DNA of 64,000 bases from Glandiceps talaboti (lineage: Eukaryota; Hemichordata; Enteropneusta; Spengelidae), in contig NC_135551.1 of NCBI RefSeq assembly GCF_964340395.1, forward strand, positions 31,094,955 to 31,158,954. Reading direction: 5' to 3'. The translations under genes were made by a program, and so were the position numbers. The notes beneath the pieces are model-generated. The model did no database searches. It was given only the letters and a program-made list of their open reading frames with translations, and was not told where the DNA came from. Below, piece by piece: positions 22,801 through 32,540 of the stretch. Position 1 is the first letter of the stretch; each line of letters opens with the position of its first letter.

Positions 22801-25800
22801 ACAGGCTTTGATATGTTACAACCGATACATTGGAACTGATATATTTCATACACACACACACACACACACACACCCACACCCATACGTACGTACGTACGTA
22901 TATACATACATTTTTACTGATACGTTTGTTGATACTTTATGACCAGTTCATTCATTTATACATTTTAACTAATTCATTCTTTCATTGTTACATTGTAACC
23001 AATACTGATTGATACATTGTGACCCATGCATTCATAGATACATTGTAACAATTGATACATAGTGACCCATGCATTCATTGATACATTGTGACTAATACTG
23101 ATTGATACATAGTGGTTAATGCATTCATTGATACATTGTAACCAATACTGATTGATACATTGTGACCTATGCATTCATTGATACATTGTAACAATTGATA
23201 GTGATCCATGCATTCATTGATACATTGTGACTAATACTGATTGATACATAGTGACCCATGCATTCATTGATACATTGTGATTAATATTGATTGATACATA
23301 GTGACCCATGCATTCATTGATACATTGTAACAATTGAGACATAGTGACCCATGCATTCATTGATACATTGTGACTAATACTGATTGATACATAGTGACCC
23401 ATGCATTCATTGATACATTGTGATTAATATTGATTGATACATAGTGACCACTGCATTCATTGATACATTGTAACAATTGATACAGTGACCCATGCATTCA
23501 TTGGTACATTGTGACTAATACTGATTGATACATAGTGGTTAATGCATTCATTGATACATTGTGACTAATACTGATTGATACATAGTGACCACTGCATTCA
23601 TTGATACATTGTAACAATTGATACACAGTGATTAATGCATTCATTGATGCATTGTGACTAATACTGATTGATACATAGTGACCACTGCATTCATTGATAT
23701 ATTGTGGCTTGTACACTCATTGATATCCGGTTAACCATACATTCATTGAAATTGATACATTGTGTCTGATACAACCATGGCTGGTGATCAATACATTTAT
23801 TGATGAACTATTTTGATACAATCATGGATGAAGTACAACTGATATATTCTTTAAACTGATGTGACCGAGATACTTTATAGTAGGCTGTGATACTTTTATT
23901 TAACATTTTTAGACTGATTCAGTCATTAATATATTGTGATTAATATTTAGTGGTTACAAATGAGCCTTAAAACATGTTAGTGACAAGTCTGTTGTGAAGT
24001 AAAACATAAAAACTCTGTAAATGTGAATATTTCGTGTCAAGTCATGATCATACTATGACATCTCAATTAACATTGAATTTGTACAGCATCACTTAGAGAG
24101 AATAACTTTGTTGGAGAAAAGAACACTGTACATCAAAATCAAAAGTTGCTTTTACTGTGTTCCTCCCTGTCCAAAATCATGGTTGAATATTTAGTGAACT
24201 GCATAATTTTACTGTTGCCGTAAAGCGAAACTTGAGTAAAAGAATTGCTAAGTTTTGTGTTTTATGATAGAATTCCTAGAAAGCGTCTATCACGGACAAG
24301 ATATGTATGTACTCAAAGAAGAAACTGCTATGTGATAATATGTGATCAGATTTTTATACTGCCATTATTTTTGCAGCTGAAGAGATTTCTTCAATACCAA
24401 CTTTCTTTGTATCATGTACCACTTAATGGACTCATCAAGTTGGGGTTGGGTTAATGTTCGTTGACTAATGTAATATGTGTGTTAAATATATTTTATGCTT
24501 GTCTGTGATGTGATGTATAGAAATGATTGAATGTGTGTATTGCAGGAGTGTGTTGATGTTTCACAATTTCTGGATATGGGTGTGCTTCAGCTTGTGTGTT
24601 AGCAAGTGAACATCTATGGGTCTGTGTGAATACATGTGAAATGGATAAATTAGGAAGAGTGATTATGGAATCAGAGTAATAATCTTGTTAAAATCGAGGT
24701 TGAAGGGTTGTTCAGTTATTAGCAGTTCTAAAATCTAGATTAAACAGGACTGTCTGTAACATAGATTTTTCCTGTACTGTATTTGAACAAAGAAAACAAG
24801 ATTTGTTCCAATGACAACCTAATATGTATACACTGGAATGTATGATTACTATATTTTGTAAATCACTGTAGTTCCTCGGTTCTGCCATCCCAGGATAATG
24901 TCAATGTTTGGCCATACTTTTATTTATTCAGGAGACATTCAGTAGTAGATACGTTCACTCTCTGTAGCTGACAACAGAATTCACGTTGCATTCCAAAGTT
25001 GCATATTAGAATAATCAGGTGTTCAAATTTCTGGACCCTGTGTCATCATGTGACCTATCAGTTACTGTGAGACTGCAGGTAACTAGTAATCATCATATTG
25101 AATTACCATGGAAATGTTTATAGATTCCCACAATCCTTCACTGTATTTTTGGGTGGTCGATCGCCTCAGCCAATGATAATGCTAGTTGCAATTACTAGTT
25201 ACCTGTGTATGCACAGCAACCAGCAATTGAAAGTGACACAAAATGTATGGAATGGAAAACAACGAAATGTGTTTGAAGATAATAAGATTGAACTAAAAGT
25301 AGGCAACCTTAATATCAGAATTTTATCAGATTGTTCAGGAAGAATCGTCAGAAGGAAATATTACAATCTATTACAGAGTTTTCCAGTAAAGAAGTGCAGA
25401 TTTAATGATATGTTGTTGTATTATTATACAGGTATATGTTAGGTAGTTTATTTACATATATTTCACCTAAGCCTTTTGTTAAATCAAATGATTGATAAGG
25501 ACTGCATTACTAGTAACTTTAACACTCCTGTTATGAAATATATATATGAAAGCCATCTATAAAAAGTAGATAACAATATGTTGGCATCATCTAAACCAGG
25601 CATCCACACTTTCCTAAAAATAAATTGTATTTAGTGGCATTGGCAGATACTTGCTAGAGTTGAAACATTGTCACTAAATGATGTCTTATATTGTAAACTG
25701 GTTATGCCGCTCTTCTAGTGTTTGGCTTTGTTGCTAAGTTACACACATAATGTATTTACAGAAATGTAATGTTGATAATATTCTTGTTGTGCAGTTTTAA

Positions 25801-27177
25801 CTACTGGAGAGAGGTGTAGTAATGATCATCTAGTAAATGTGCATTATACGTTTAATTCTGTAAGTCCCAATATCCCATTGAATACTCATTTCAGTGAAAT
25901 ACGGCAACAAAGACAATTCATACCAAATCAAGATATGAACTATTTTTTTAACACTTAGGTATAAACACCTTGATTGTGTAAAATGGTAGGTGTTCTCATA
26001 TGGAGTATTTGATTCCATCCTATGATTCATTGAAAACAATTGGAATCAATGAATATAAGAATGCAAAGCATCGCCTCATTTTCACCTAGTTTGTCATACT
26101 GGGCATTGTAACAATAATATATACCACCATAGGTAATGGTGTTACACATACAGGGGTAGTCATAAAATCTAGTTTGTCATACTGAGCAGTGTAACAATAA
26201 TATATACCACCATACGGTAATGGTGTTACACATACAGGAGTAGTCATAAAATCTAGTTTGTCATACTGGGCAGTGTAACAATAATACATATATAAATATC
26301 AATTAAGCTAAGTTTATTATATTTCAAAGCCATCTTAATACATATAATAATAAAATAAAACATACTTGTAATGCACCTGTTTTCCAGAGAGCTCGAGATG
26401 CAGACACAGAACTACTTACAAAATGAAAGGATACAGAGTAACAATTTGAAAACATGGATACAGAGTAACAATTTGAAAACATGGTAGAATGCTGAGAGAA
26501 ATCTCTGGTATCTCATTTGCATTAAAAAACACGAATTGTACATGGATGGTGATGTGAACATTTGTTCCCATCACATGATTTGTGTCTGTATGATAAGGGA
26601 TTTTATGTCTTCTTGTAGATGTCGCGAGATATGCAAACATCTTTGTAACAATGGTTGTTAAACTTGATCGTGTGGTCAAGGTTTTGCTGTGGTTTCTATG
26701 AATGCAATGGCTCACTCGGGATCTTGTGAGGTCTGCTGCGAGATGAAAAACACCTTATTGGGCTGTTATTAGGTGAACACAAATAAGATTTGATGTGGTG
26801 TAGCTAAAAGATGGATATGAGATGCCAACAGTATGTTGTAACTGCAAAGAGGGGAATGTGATAAAGGAAAGGGTATGGCATAGCATAGCTAACAGGTATA
26901 TGTGAAGTAGCCAAGAAATGTGAAATAACAAAAGAATGGATGGGAGATGGTGAGAAGGATGATATGAGATACATTTATGGAAGGAATGGAAGAGATAGCA
27001 AGCTCTGTGAATGGGTTTGTTACGAGGAAAGGCAAGAGGTAGCTAAGTGACGGATGTGAGATGGTGAATGTGAAATGGGAAAGAGGGATGCAGAAATATT
27101 GGTGAAATGCATCATCCTTATACTGATGTCAAAACTTGTGTTAGTGTGTGTAGGTATCTGCATGAATGCAGTGTGTG

Positions 27178-27249
<72 letters not shown>

Positions 27250-28044
27250 TGTAAACCATGATAACTAACAGTGTTTCAAAATGAGGGGCAGTGAGGGAAT
27301 GGGCATTGCTTGTAACTTGTCTTATATTGTCTTCCTTGTGTAAACATACATGTACCAGTAAAGAGGTTCATGATACCTATTTTAAAACAGGTACTATTCA
27401 AATATGAAGTTTTACTAATGACCAGTTGCCACCATTTTCTTCTCTCCCATACATGTACACATCTCCTGTTGCTGTGATCCTCGGATGACTGAATTCTGCC
27501 ATATGGGTTATTATGAACATTTGTCATGACTTAAAAACTGAACCTGTGATTCAACTCTACCAAATGGGTTATGTACCATTATCGTAACTTAAAACTGAAC
27601 TTGTGACTCAAATGTACCAAACTTTTATCGTGACTTTTAAAATGAACCTGTTACTCGCATTGCGAAATGGGTTATCATAATCCTTTATCTTAATTATAAA
27701 CTGGTTATCATTCTGTATCATGACTTACTGAACCTGTGACTTAAATATATCATAAATATGATTGTATTGAAATTCTCGCAAATCACTGGTAATGTTACGA
27801 ATATACACATGTACGAACAAACTTGATGTGGCAATTCAAACAATAGCGCCAGTCTAGGTTTGATCAACCCCCTCGCCAGAGTCCTGTTGCTATGGGTCCT
27901 CGTCCAGGAGGTCCTATGGGAGGTGGCCCACCAAGGGGTGTAGATGACATGAGAGGACGTGGTGGTTTCGATAGGATGGAGATGGAACGCAGAGGTCCAA
28001 TGGAACGTGATGATTTCGGATCAAAACGTATGCGACGCTATTAA
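13522..28044 (+). CDS. NONO/SFPQ/PSPC1-like: DBHS-family RNA-binding protein (NONO/SFPQ/PSPC1 type), complete
   Basis: Exons are 13522-13887, 16294-16595, 17212-17307, 17701-17897, 18698-18761, 18982-19180, (19333-19365 probable microexon), 21376-21495 and 27853-28044 with stop TAA; all phases match. Length is 522 residues with the microexon or 511 without it. Domains in order: a polar N-terminus of about 75 residues, RRM1 (RNP2 LFVGNL, RNP1 RGFGFIRL), RRM2, the NOPS linker, a long charged coiled coil and a Gly/Pro/Arg-rich tail ending [12 protein letters not shown] proteins dimerise through RRM2-NOPS-coiled coil, bind RNA and DNA, and act in paraspeckles, transcription, splicing and repair; flies have NonA. 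It is a single-copy type, probably pro-orthologous to the three vertebrate paralogs. It lacks the long Pro/Gln N-terminus of SFPQ, so it is nearer to NONO in layout. Confidence 0.96.
14790..15320. repeat. Inverted GGACGTTCCGGCCCC repeats
   Basis: GGACGTTCCGGCCCC lies near 14807 and GGACGTTCCATCCCC near 14920. The reverse forms GGGGCCGGAACGACC (near 15200) and GGGGCCGGAACGTC (near 15260) follow, then GGGACGGAACGTCC near 15295. CCCACCACGTAGA on the left mirrors TCACGTGGTGGGG on the right. This looks like a decayed fold-back element. Confidence 0.6.
15880..16214 (-). mobile_element. Dispersed repeat, copy 2 (inverted relative to 10141-10956)
   Basis: Read on the minus strand it starts AACAAGTCATTGAAAATGAC and ATAGTCCCCGCTATGATTGG, then carries about two tandem-type units with CTGAGTTATGG and GGCTGCCAGGCAGCC-like words. 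It stops inside a unit near 15880. It is in opposite orientation to copy 1 and sits in DBHS intron 1. Confidence 0.75.
16294..16595 (+). CDS. NONO/SFPQ/PSPC1-like: DBHS exon 2: end of RRM1 and RRM2
   Basis: 302 bp after an ATTTTCAG acceptor, leaving in phase 2 at ACAAG/GTACAT. RRM2 starts [20 protein letters not shown] and includes [17 protein letters not shown], a signature segment of DBHS proteins. Confidence 0.96.
16596..17211. other. DBHS intron 2, nothing recognised
   Basis: AT-rich intron with no repeat or extra exon that I can support. Confidence 0.6.
17212..17307 (+). CDS. NONO/SFPQ/PSPC1-like: DBHS exon 3: NOPS region, first part
   Basis: 96 bp, phase 2 in and phase 2 out (acceptor TTTATAG, donor GTAAGT). 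It encodes [20 protein letters not shown] and ends LTFHK, matching the NOPS segment of NONO (VTVEPMDQLDDEEGLPEK). Confidence 0.95.
17369..17499 (+). mobile_element. MITE-like element (diverged copy) in DBHS intron 3
   Basis: It starts GATGTGCCCTCTTAGACAAT and ends TTTAGATGGCACAGT, so its ends are imperfect inverted repeats. The internal words ATTTGATGTGCCACTG, TTGGACA and GTGGTGACTCACAA match the minus strand of the element at 21096-21261. Confidence 0.65.
17701..17897 (+). CDS. NONO/SFPQ/PSPC1-like: DBHS exon 4: NOPS end and start of coiled coil
   Basis: 197 bp after TTTTCAG, leaving in phase 1. It contains [20 protein letters not shown], the most conserved NOPS stretch, followed by a heptad-rich segment ending QQTMLMRQ. 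Confidence 0.96.
17898..18697. other. DBHS intron 4, nothing recognised
   Basis: 800 bp without repeats; it ends in a pure T tract before the acceptor. Confidence 0.6.
18698..18761 (+). CDS. NONO/SFPQ/PSPC1-like: DBHS exon 5: coiled coil
   Basis: 64 bp after a long T tract, phase 1 in and phase 2 out. It encodes [20 protein letters not shown], which aligns directly with NONO ([19 protein letters not shown]). Confidence 0.95.
18982..19180 (+). CDS. NONO/SFPQ/PSPC1-like: DBHS exon 6: coiled coil, Arg/Glu/Met-rich
   Basis: 199 bp, phase 2 in and phase 0 out (CAG/GTATGA). It encodes [20 protein letters not shown] and continues as a highly charged helix ending RQLYMQ. Confidence 0.94.
19333..19365 (+). 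CDS. NONO/SFPQ/PSPC1-like: DBHS probable 33-bp microexon
   Basis: The segment follows CATTTAAAG and precedes GTAATT; it encodes 11 residues [11 protein letters not shown] in phase 0. Skipping it keeps the frame, so it may be alternatively spliced. It lies only 152 bp after exon 6. Support is from splice signals, phase and the Gly/Met/Tyr composition, which fits the family tail. Confidence 0.55.
19366..21375. other. DBHS intron before the Gly/Asn exon
   Basis: 2 kb, AT-rich; the only structure seen is the MITE-like element at 21096-21261. Open stretches on the minus strand (for example near 20000-20260 and 20630-20950) show no known domain. Confidence 0.55.
21096..21261 (-). mobile_element. 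MITE-like element with perfect 13-bp terminal inverted repeats
   Basis: The left end AGTGTGCCCTCTA (21096-21108) is the exact reverse complement of the right end TAGAGGGCACACT (21249-21261). It is 166 bp with no coding capacity. A diverged relative lies at 17369-17499. A clear target-site duplication is not visible. Confidence 0.75.
21376..21495 (+). CDS. NONO/SFPQ/PSPC1-like: DBHS exon 8: Gly/Asn-rich tail
   Basis: 40 codons after CTTGCAG, phase 0 on both sides (CCG/GTAATG). It encodes [17 protein letters not shown] and a Gly/Asn/Ser-rich low-complexity stretch, as in the C-terminal tails of DBHS proteins. Confidence 0.85.
22905..23830. repeat. Composite 50-bp minisatellite
   Basis: Two alternating half-units recur: ATTGATACATTGTGACTAAT and ATTGATACATAGTGACCCAT followed by GCATTC. 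About 15 copies are clear between 22980 and 23720, with decayed copies on each side. Some half-units use GTAACA in place of GTGACTAATACTG. Confidence 0.9.
26086..26290. repeat. Tandem repeat, about 2.5 copies of about 85 bp
   Basis: The units begin CTAGTTTGTCATACTGGGCA and contain ATACCACCATA-GGTAATGG and TGTTACACATACAGG. Copies start near 26088, 26170 and 26254. Confidence 0.85.
27171..27247. repeat. (TG)n microsatellite
   Basis: 76 bp of TG with single CG and AT interruptions, in the last DBHS intron. Confidence 0.97.
27525..27760. repeat. Degenerate tandem repeat of about 55-60 bp
   Basis: Recurring words are AAACTGAACCTGTGACTCAA, ACCAAATGGGTTAT and TTTATCGTGACTTA, in about four decayed copies just before the last exon. 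Confidence 0.65.
27853..28044 (+). CDS. NONO/SFPQ/PSPC1-like: DBHS last exon: tail and stop
   Basis: 64 codons after AGCGCCAG in phase 0. It begins [20 protein letters not shown], has RG-type repeats and ends GSKRMRRY before TAA; NONO ends in KRRRY. The basic end is the expected nuclear localisation signal. Confidence 0.93.
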   Translation, partial: SRFDQPPRQSPVAMGPRPGGPMGGGPPRGVDDMRGRGGFDRMEMERRGPMERDDFGSKRMRRY

Positions 28045-28920
28045 GTCTGCTATGTGGCAATCCTAATTGTATTGAACAGAACAGAACAGAGAGAAGATTA
28101 AAAAAAAGTAGAACATTTTAAATCCTTAAAGATATAACTATTTTCATTACTTAATGTTAACGGACTTTAAAAGTTTTTATCAAGTTATTATATTCACAGT
28201 TTCTGGCTAACTATATGTGAACTTGCTTTTTTCATCATATGTTTTTTAGTTGAATGCGGGGCGGGAACTTGAGGGAAAGGGGGCTAGTAAAACACGTAGG
28301 TATGACTTTAAAGCCAGCTTTGTGTTTGTGTTATGAAAGCTGTGAGTTTTTGCATGTCTATTTTGAAGCTCAAAGTGCAAGGTGTGATTATCTTGGGAAA
28401 CAATATTGCTGTGTTGTTTCTGGAGCATCATTACCGTGCCCACAGTATTTCAATGTTGCAGTTGTATTTTATTTTATTTTGTTAGCGTAACATATGATGG
28501 GAATATCCTTAATTAGCTATCAACTTGTATCACTATGATAAATTTTTTGATTAATGAGTGCAGAGAGAGGTCATTTGATTGACCGACTTGTCACCAGGGT
28601 TCCCATTAATGAATATTTAACATGTAGAGGCTATTTGTTGACAAGATTTTAATAATACTGTTTGTAAAAAGTGGTAATTATGCATAGTAAGTAGTAGGCA
28701 ACATAAAACAGATTTACCATGCAAGTACTGTTAGTCCTTCTCCTATATAGATAGGTATTGTAGAAGCATAATTACCAACGTTTATGATTGTTAGCCTATA
28801 GACACTACTGCCAGGATATGAAACATGTAGTGACAATTTTCTGTAAAATCAGTGAATCATGTTTTTGTGATGTTAACTATATTTCTATCGTTGTTGGAAT
28901 AAATTCATTCAGATAGTTCA
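28045..28920 (+). other. DBHS 3' untranslated region (inferred)
   Basis: AT-rich sequence after the stop codon. An AATAAA at 28898-28903 is the best polyadenylation signal, giving a UTR of about 0.9 kb. No other element is recognised. Confidence 0.55.
28898..28903 (+). terminator. Candidate polyadenylation signal AATAAA of the DBHS gene
   Basis: Canonical hexamer in the context TTGGAATAAATTC, 850 bp after the stop. The distance is plausible but cleavage is not demonstrated. Confidence 0.45.
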
Positions 28921-29374
28921 AATTCTGTTTTAGAGTGAATCATAGATCTTTATTTTATTTTCTAGTCCTATGCCACACCTTGTCTGTCAGGGAAGGGGTT
29001 GGTGTATTTACTGCGTTTAGAATAGAAAAGAGACAGGGTTTAGGTTTTGACTTTAACAGGCTTGTGGATATCATAGGAATATTGATAATCACAGACCTTA
29101 AAATCTAGAAATAAAAGTATACAAAAGTGTGGGTGTGGATAGAAAGGGGATAGGGACATGATCTCATAGATGAATGAATCCAGAGTATGGGCTTCTAGAA
29201 GTAGAAAGGAATAATGAAGGAATCTTAAATATGAGATAATTAGGGAATGGGTTCTGTACAATAGATTTCAGTGTAGGGGAAGATTAGTGACATGGACAGG
29301 AATACTAGATAGAAACCTAAATTTATGGGGTAGACCTGTTGTCAGATATGAATTTAAGGGGTGGTTGCTCTAAC

Positions 29375-30430
29375 GTGAACACATGGGTGGGGCTGTAGGC
29401 AGATGTGAAAATACAAGGGTGGGGCTTTTGGCAGATGTAAAAATACAAGGGAAGGGACTCTTGGCAGATGTGAAAATATAAGACAGATGTGAAAATACAA
29501 GGGTGGGCTGTAGGCAGGTGTGAAAATACAAGGGTGGGGCTGTTGGCAGATGTAAAAATACAAGGGAAGGGACTCTTGGCAGATGTGAATGTATAAGGGT
29601 GGGGCTGTTGGCAGATGTGAAAATACAAGGGTGGGTCTGTTGGCAGATATGAAAATACAATGGGAAGGGACTCTTGGCAGATGTGAACGTATAAGGGTGG
29701 GGTTGTTGGCAGATGTGAAAATACAAGGGAAGGGGTTGTTGGCAGATGTGAAAATACAAGGGTAGGTCTGTTGGCAGATGTGAAAATACAAGGGAAGGGA
29801 CTCTTGGCAGATGTGAACGTATAAGGGTGGGGCTGTTGGCAGATGTGAAAATATAAGGGTAGGTCTGTTGGCAGATGTGAAAATACAAGGGAAGGGACTC
29901 TTGGCAGATGTGAATGTATAAGGGTGGGGCTGTTGGCAGATGTGAAAATATAAGGGTAGGTCTGTTGGCAGATGTGAAAATACAAGGGTGGGTCTGTTGG
30001 CAGATATGAAAATACAATGGGAAGGGACTCTTGGCAGATGTGAACGTATAAGGGTGGGGTTGTTGGCAGATGTGAAAATACAAGGGAAGGAGCTGTTTGC
30101 AGATGTGAAAATACAAGGGAAGGGGCTGTTGCCAGATGTGAAAATACAAGGGAAGGGGCTGTTGCCAGATGTGAAAATACAAGGGTGGGGGCTGTTGCCA
30201 GATGTGAAAATACAAGGGAAGGGGCTGTTGGCAGATTTGAAAATACAAGGGAAGGGGCTGTTGGCAGATTTGAAAATACAAGGGTGGGGGCTATTTGCAT
30301 ATGTGGCAATGTATGGGATGGGCCATTCGCAGATGTAACTGTGTGGGATGGGGCATTTGGCAGATGTGAATATGATGGTTGGGCAGTTGCCAGATTTGCC
30401 ATCAGGATGGGGCTGTTGCCAGATGTGAAA
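29375..30430. repeat. 33-bp minisatellite, about 30 copies
   Basis: The core unit GGGCTGTTGGCAGATGTGAA followed by AATACAAGGGTGG recurs with variants (GGGACTCTTGGCAGATG, GTGAATGTATAAGG). Because 33 is a multiple of three and the unit lacks minus-strand stops, more than one minus-strand frame is open for about 300 codons or more. No splice signal or start context supports coding. Confidence 0.95.
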
Positions 30431-32335
30431 ATATACTAAGGATGACAGGCTTTACCAGGAGTGAAGTGTGTACAGTTGCAGTCAACTGATACTGTGCTGA
30501 CACATAACTCTATCTGGTACCACAAGATGAATAACTGTATATCACAAAAATTACACTTTCCTTTGTTTTAACAAATGTATGAGTGAAGGGGATGGTGCTC
30601 AGCATAAAGTTAAAACTTGGAAAAAGAAGATGCCAAACACCACTGAAAACAGTTATCTACTCATGATCATATTATAAATAGTTTCTCGTGTTTAGACATT
30701 TTGCTGTTGCCAAAAGAGAGGTTCTGTCTATGTTAGTCATTTCACACTAATAGCTAACATTTTATTATGCTTGTCCAAGTGAGTGTCCACAAATTCATTG
30801 GATGCTTTCTGACACTGATACTACTATTTTTGGCATATTTCTTCAAGATTAATTCTCGTAAGTTTTTACCAATGTTACTCTTGACACTGACAACCAGCAA
30901 TTTCCTGTGACACACAAATTTGGTATTCCCAGATCGCTCTCTATGAGATGGCTCGGAAGAAATTCTAGTTTTTCATCATTTTGATGTACAACTAGAAAGT
31001 AAGTATTAGTAGAGGGCACAGTAATGCAAAATATTCAGTCTTTGCAGAGTAATCATATATCTATAGACATACCACACACGTGCCAAACTCAACTGTGCCA
31101 AACTCAACTCAATTAAACTAACTTTATCGATGATTCTCCATTCATGTTTAGTCCCTAGTGACTTTAAAATGCACAGATTTTGTGGTTGTGTTTTGAAGTT
31201 GTCAGTCTAATGGTCAATATCTGAGAGAATTTGTTTTGATAATTTGACATGTCTTGCTGGCATTGCCAGTAAAGTTGAAGTTACACAGCATATAAGAATT
31301 ATGAAATTTGTCATGCAAAAATTACGAGTGAACAGAAGTTACAACAGTGCTTATATTTGTCCCAATGAAAAGTAACCCAACTTGTGAATGAGGACATTAC
31401 TTTCAAAGCCATTTAGTTTGTTGACATACACCTACATCGTTTGAGCCCAAATGTAGGCAAAGTGATATTTTCAAGATTACAGCAATTGCAGGTGTATTTT
31501 GAAAATTAGACATGCACCACAGAAAAAGATACCTGTCTGAACTTGGTAGATATATGTTTTTTACTGGCTATTCATCAACTGACTCTATTTTCAGCTCTGA
31601 AAACTGACCTCAGTATTCTAAATTTTATGTGCATCTACCCAGAGTTAAATCTTGTCAGATTTATTCGTGGTAAGCTGTCTAGAATTTCAAATTTTTAATG
31701 AATTTGTGACCAATTTTGGTAATTTTTTTAGGAAATTAGTGTTTATATCCATCCACTGGGATTTGCTCCTGCCAAGATGATCTCTTTCAATTTGGTTATT
31801 TGTCAAATTCCTGATTTTTAGGCAAAAAATGATGTTTTCAACTCCCAAAAAACATCCTGTCATTCATTTTATTTGACAATTTGTGTGTATGTCACCTGGA
31901 ATTGAGTATATTTAGGTTAGTTCATTGAACCTAAAAAATGTGGAATTTTGAACGCAAGCAAATCCCTACTGAAAATAAGAACCATGTTTGTTTTCAATGC
32001 CACATGTTCCATTGTCTTCAAATCTAGACAATAATTCAAGCCCTTTAAACACCCCACATACACGACAGATTTCATAAAGCCATTGCATAGAAACTTTCAA
32101 ATTGTTTGTCGACCCAAATCTAAATTTAAGTCCAACAATTTGACATCAGTTTCTTGGCAAGTAATTGTGCTTTAGTATTCAGTGTCTGTCTGTATATCTG
32201 TTTGTCTATGTATGTGCATGTTATTATAATTTGAAGTCCAGGAATGGACTGATTGGTTTGAATTGTTCAAGATAGTGACCAGAATAAGTAATATGCAAAT
32301 AACATCCCAACTAAACTGAGGTTTTCAGGTGCTAT
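30431..32335. other. Intergenic, nothing recognised
   Basis: 1.9 kb of AT-rich sequence. A short TAGAGGGCACAGTA word near 31012 resembles the ends of the MITE family at 21096, but no partner end was found. Confidence 0.55.
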
Positions 32336-32337
32336 AG

Positions 32338-32406
<69 letters not shown>

Positions 32407-32540
32407 TGTGTGTGTGTCTGTGTGTGTCTGTGTATGTCTGTCTGTCTGTCAGTGTGTGTCTGTGTCTGTGTCTGTGTCTGTCAGTGTGTGTGCGTGCGTG
32501 CGTGCGTGCCCACGCACGTGTTTGTGTGTGTGTGTGCCAG
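32336..32540. repeat. (TG)n / (TGTC)n compound microsatellite
   Basis: About 65 bp of pure TG followed by TGTCTGTG, TGTC and GTGC blocks. Confidence 0.97.

Larger units (their letters stand above)
21496..27852. other. Long last intron of the DBHS gene
   Basis: 6.4 kb. It holds a CA microsatellite with CGTA units (22850-22905), the composite minisatellite 22905-23830, a repeat of about 85 bp (26086-26290), a 27-bp duplication near 26440-26484, a TG microsatellite (27171-27247) and a degenerate array (27525-27760). A 114-codon plus-strand open frame at 25098-25442 has no domain I recognise. Confidence 0.6.

Noticed and set aside
29323-30402. 359-codon minus-strand frame
   Set aside because: It is the 33-bp minisatellite read in frame; other minus-strand frames are open too and no splice or domain evidence exists.
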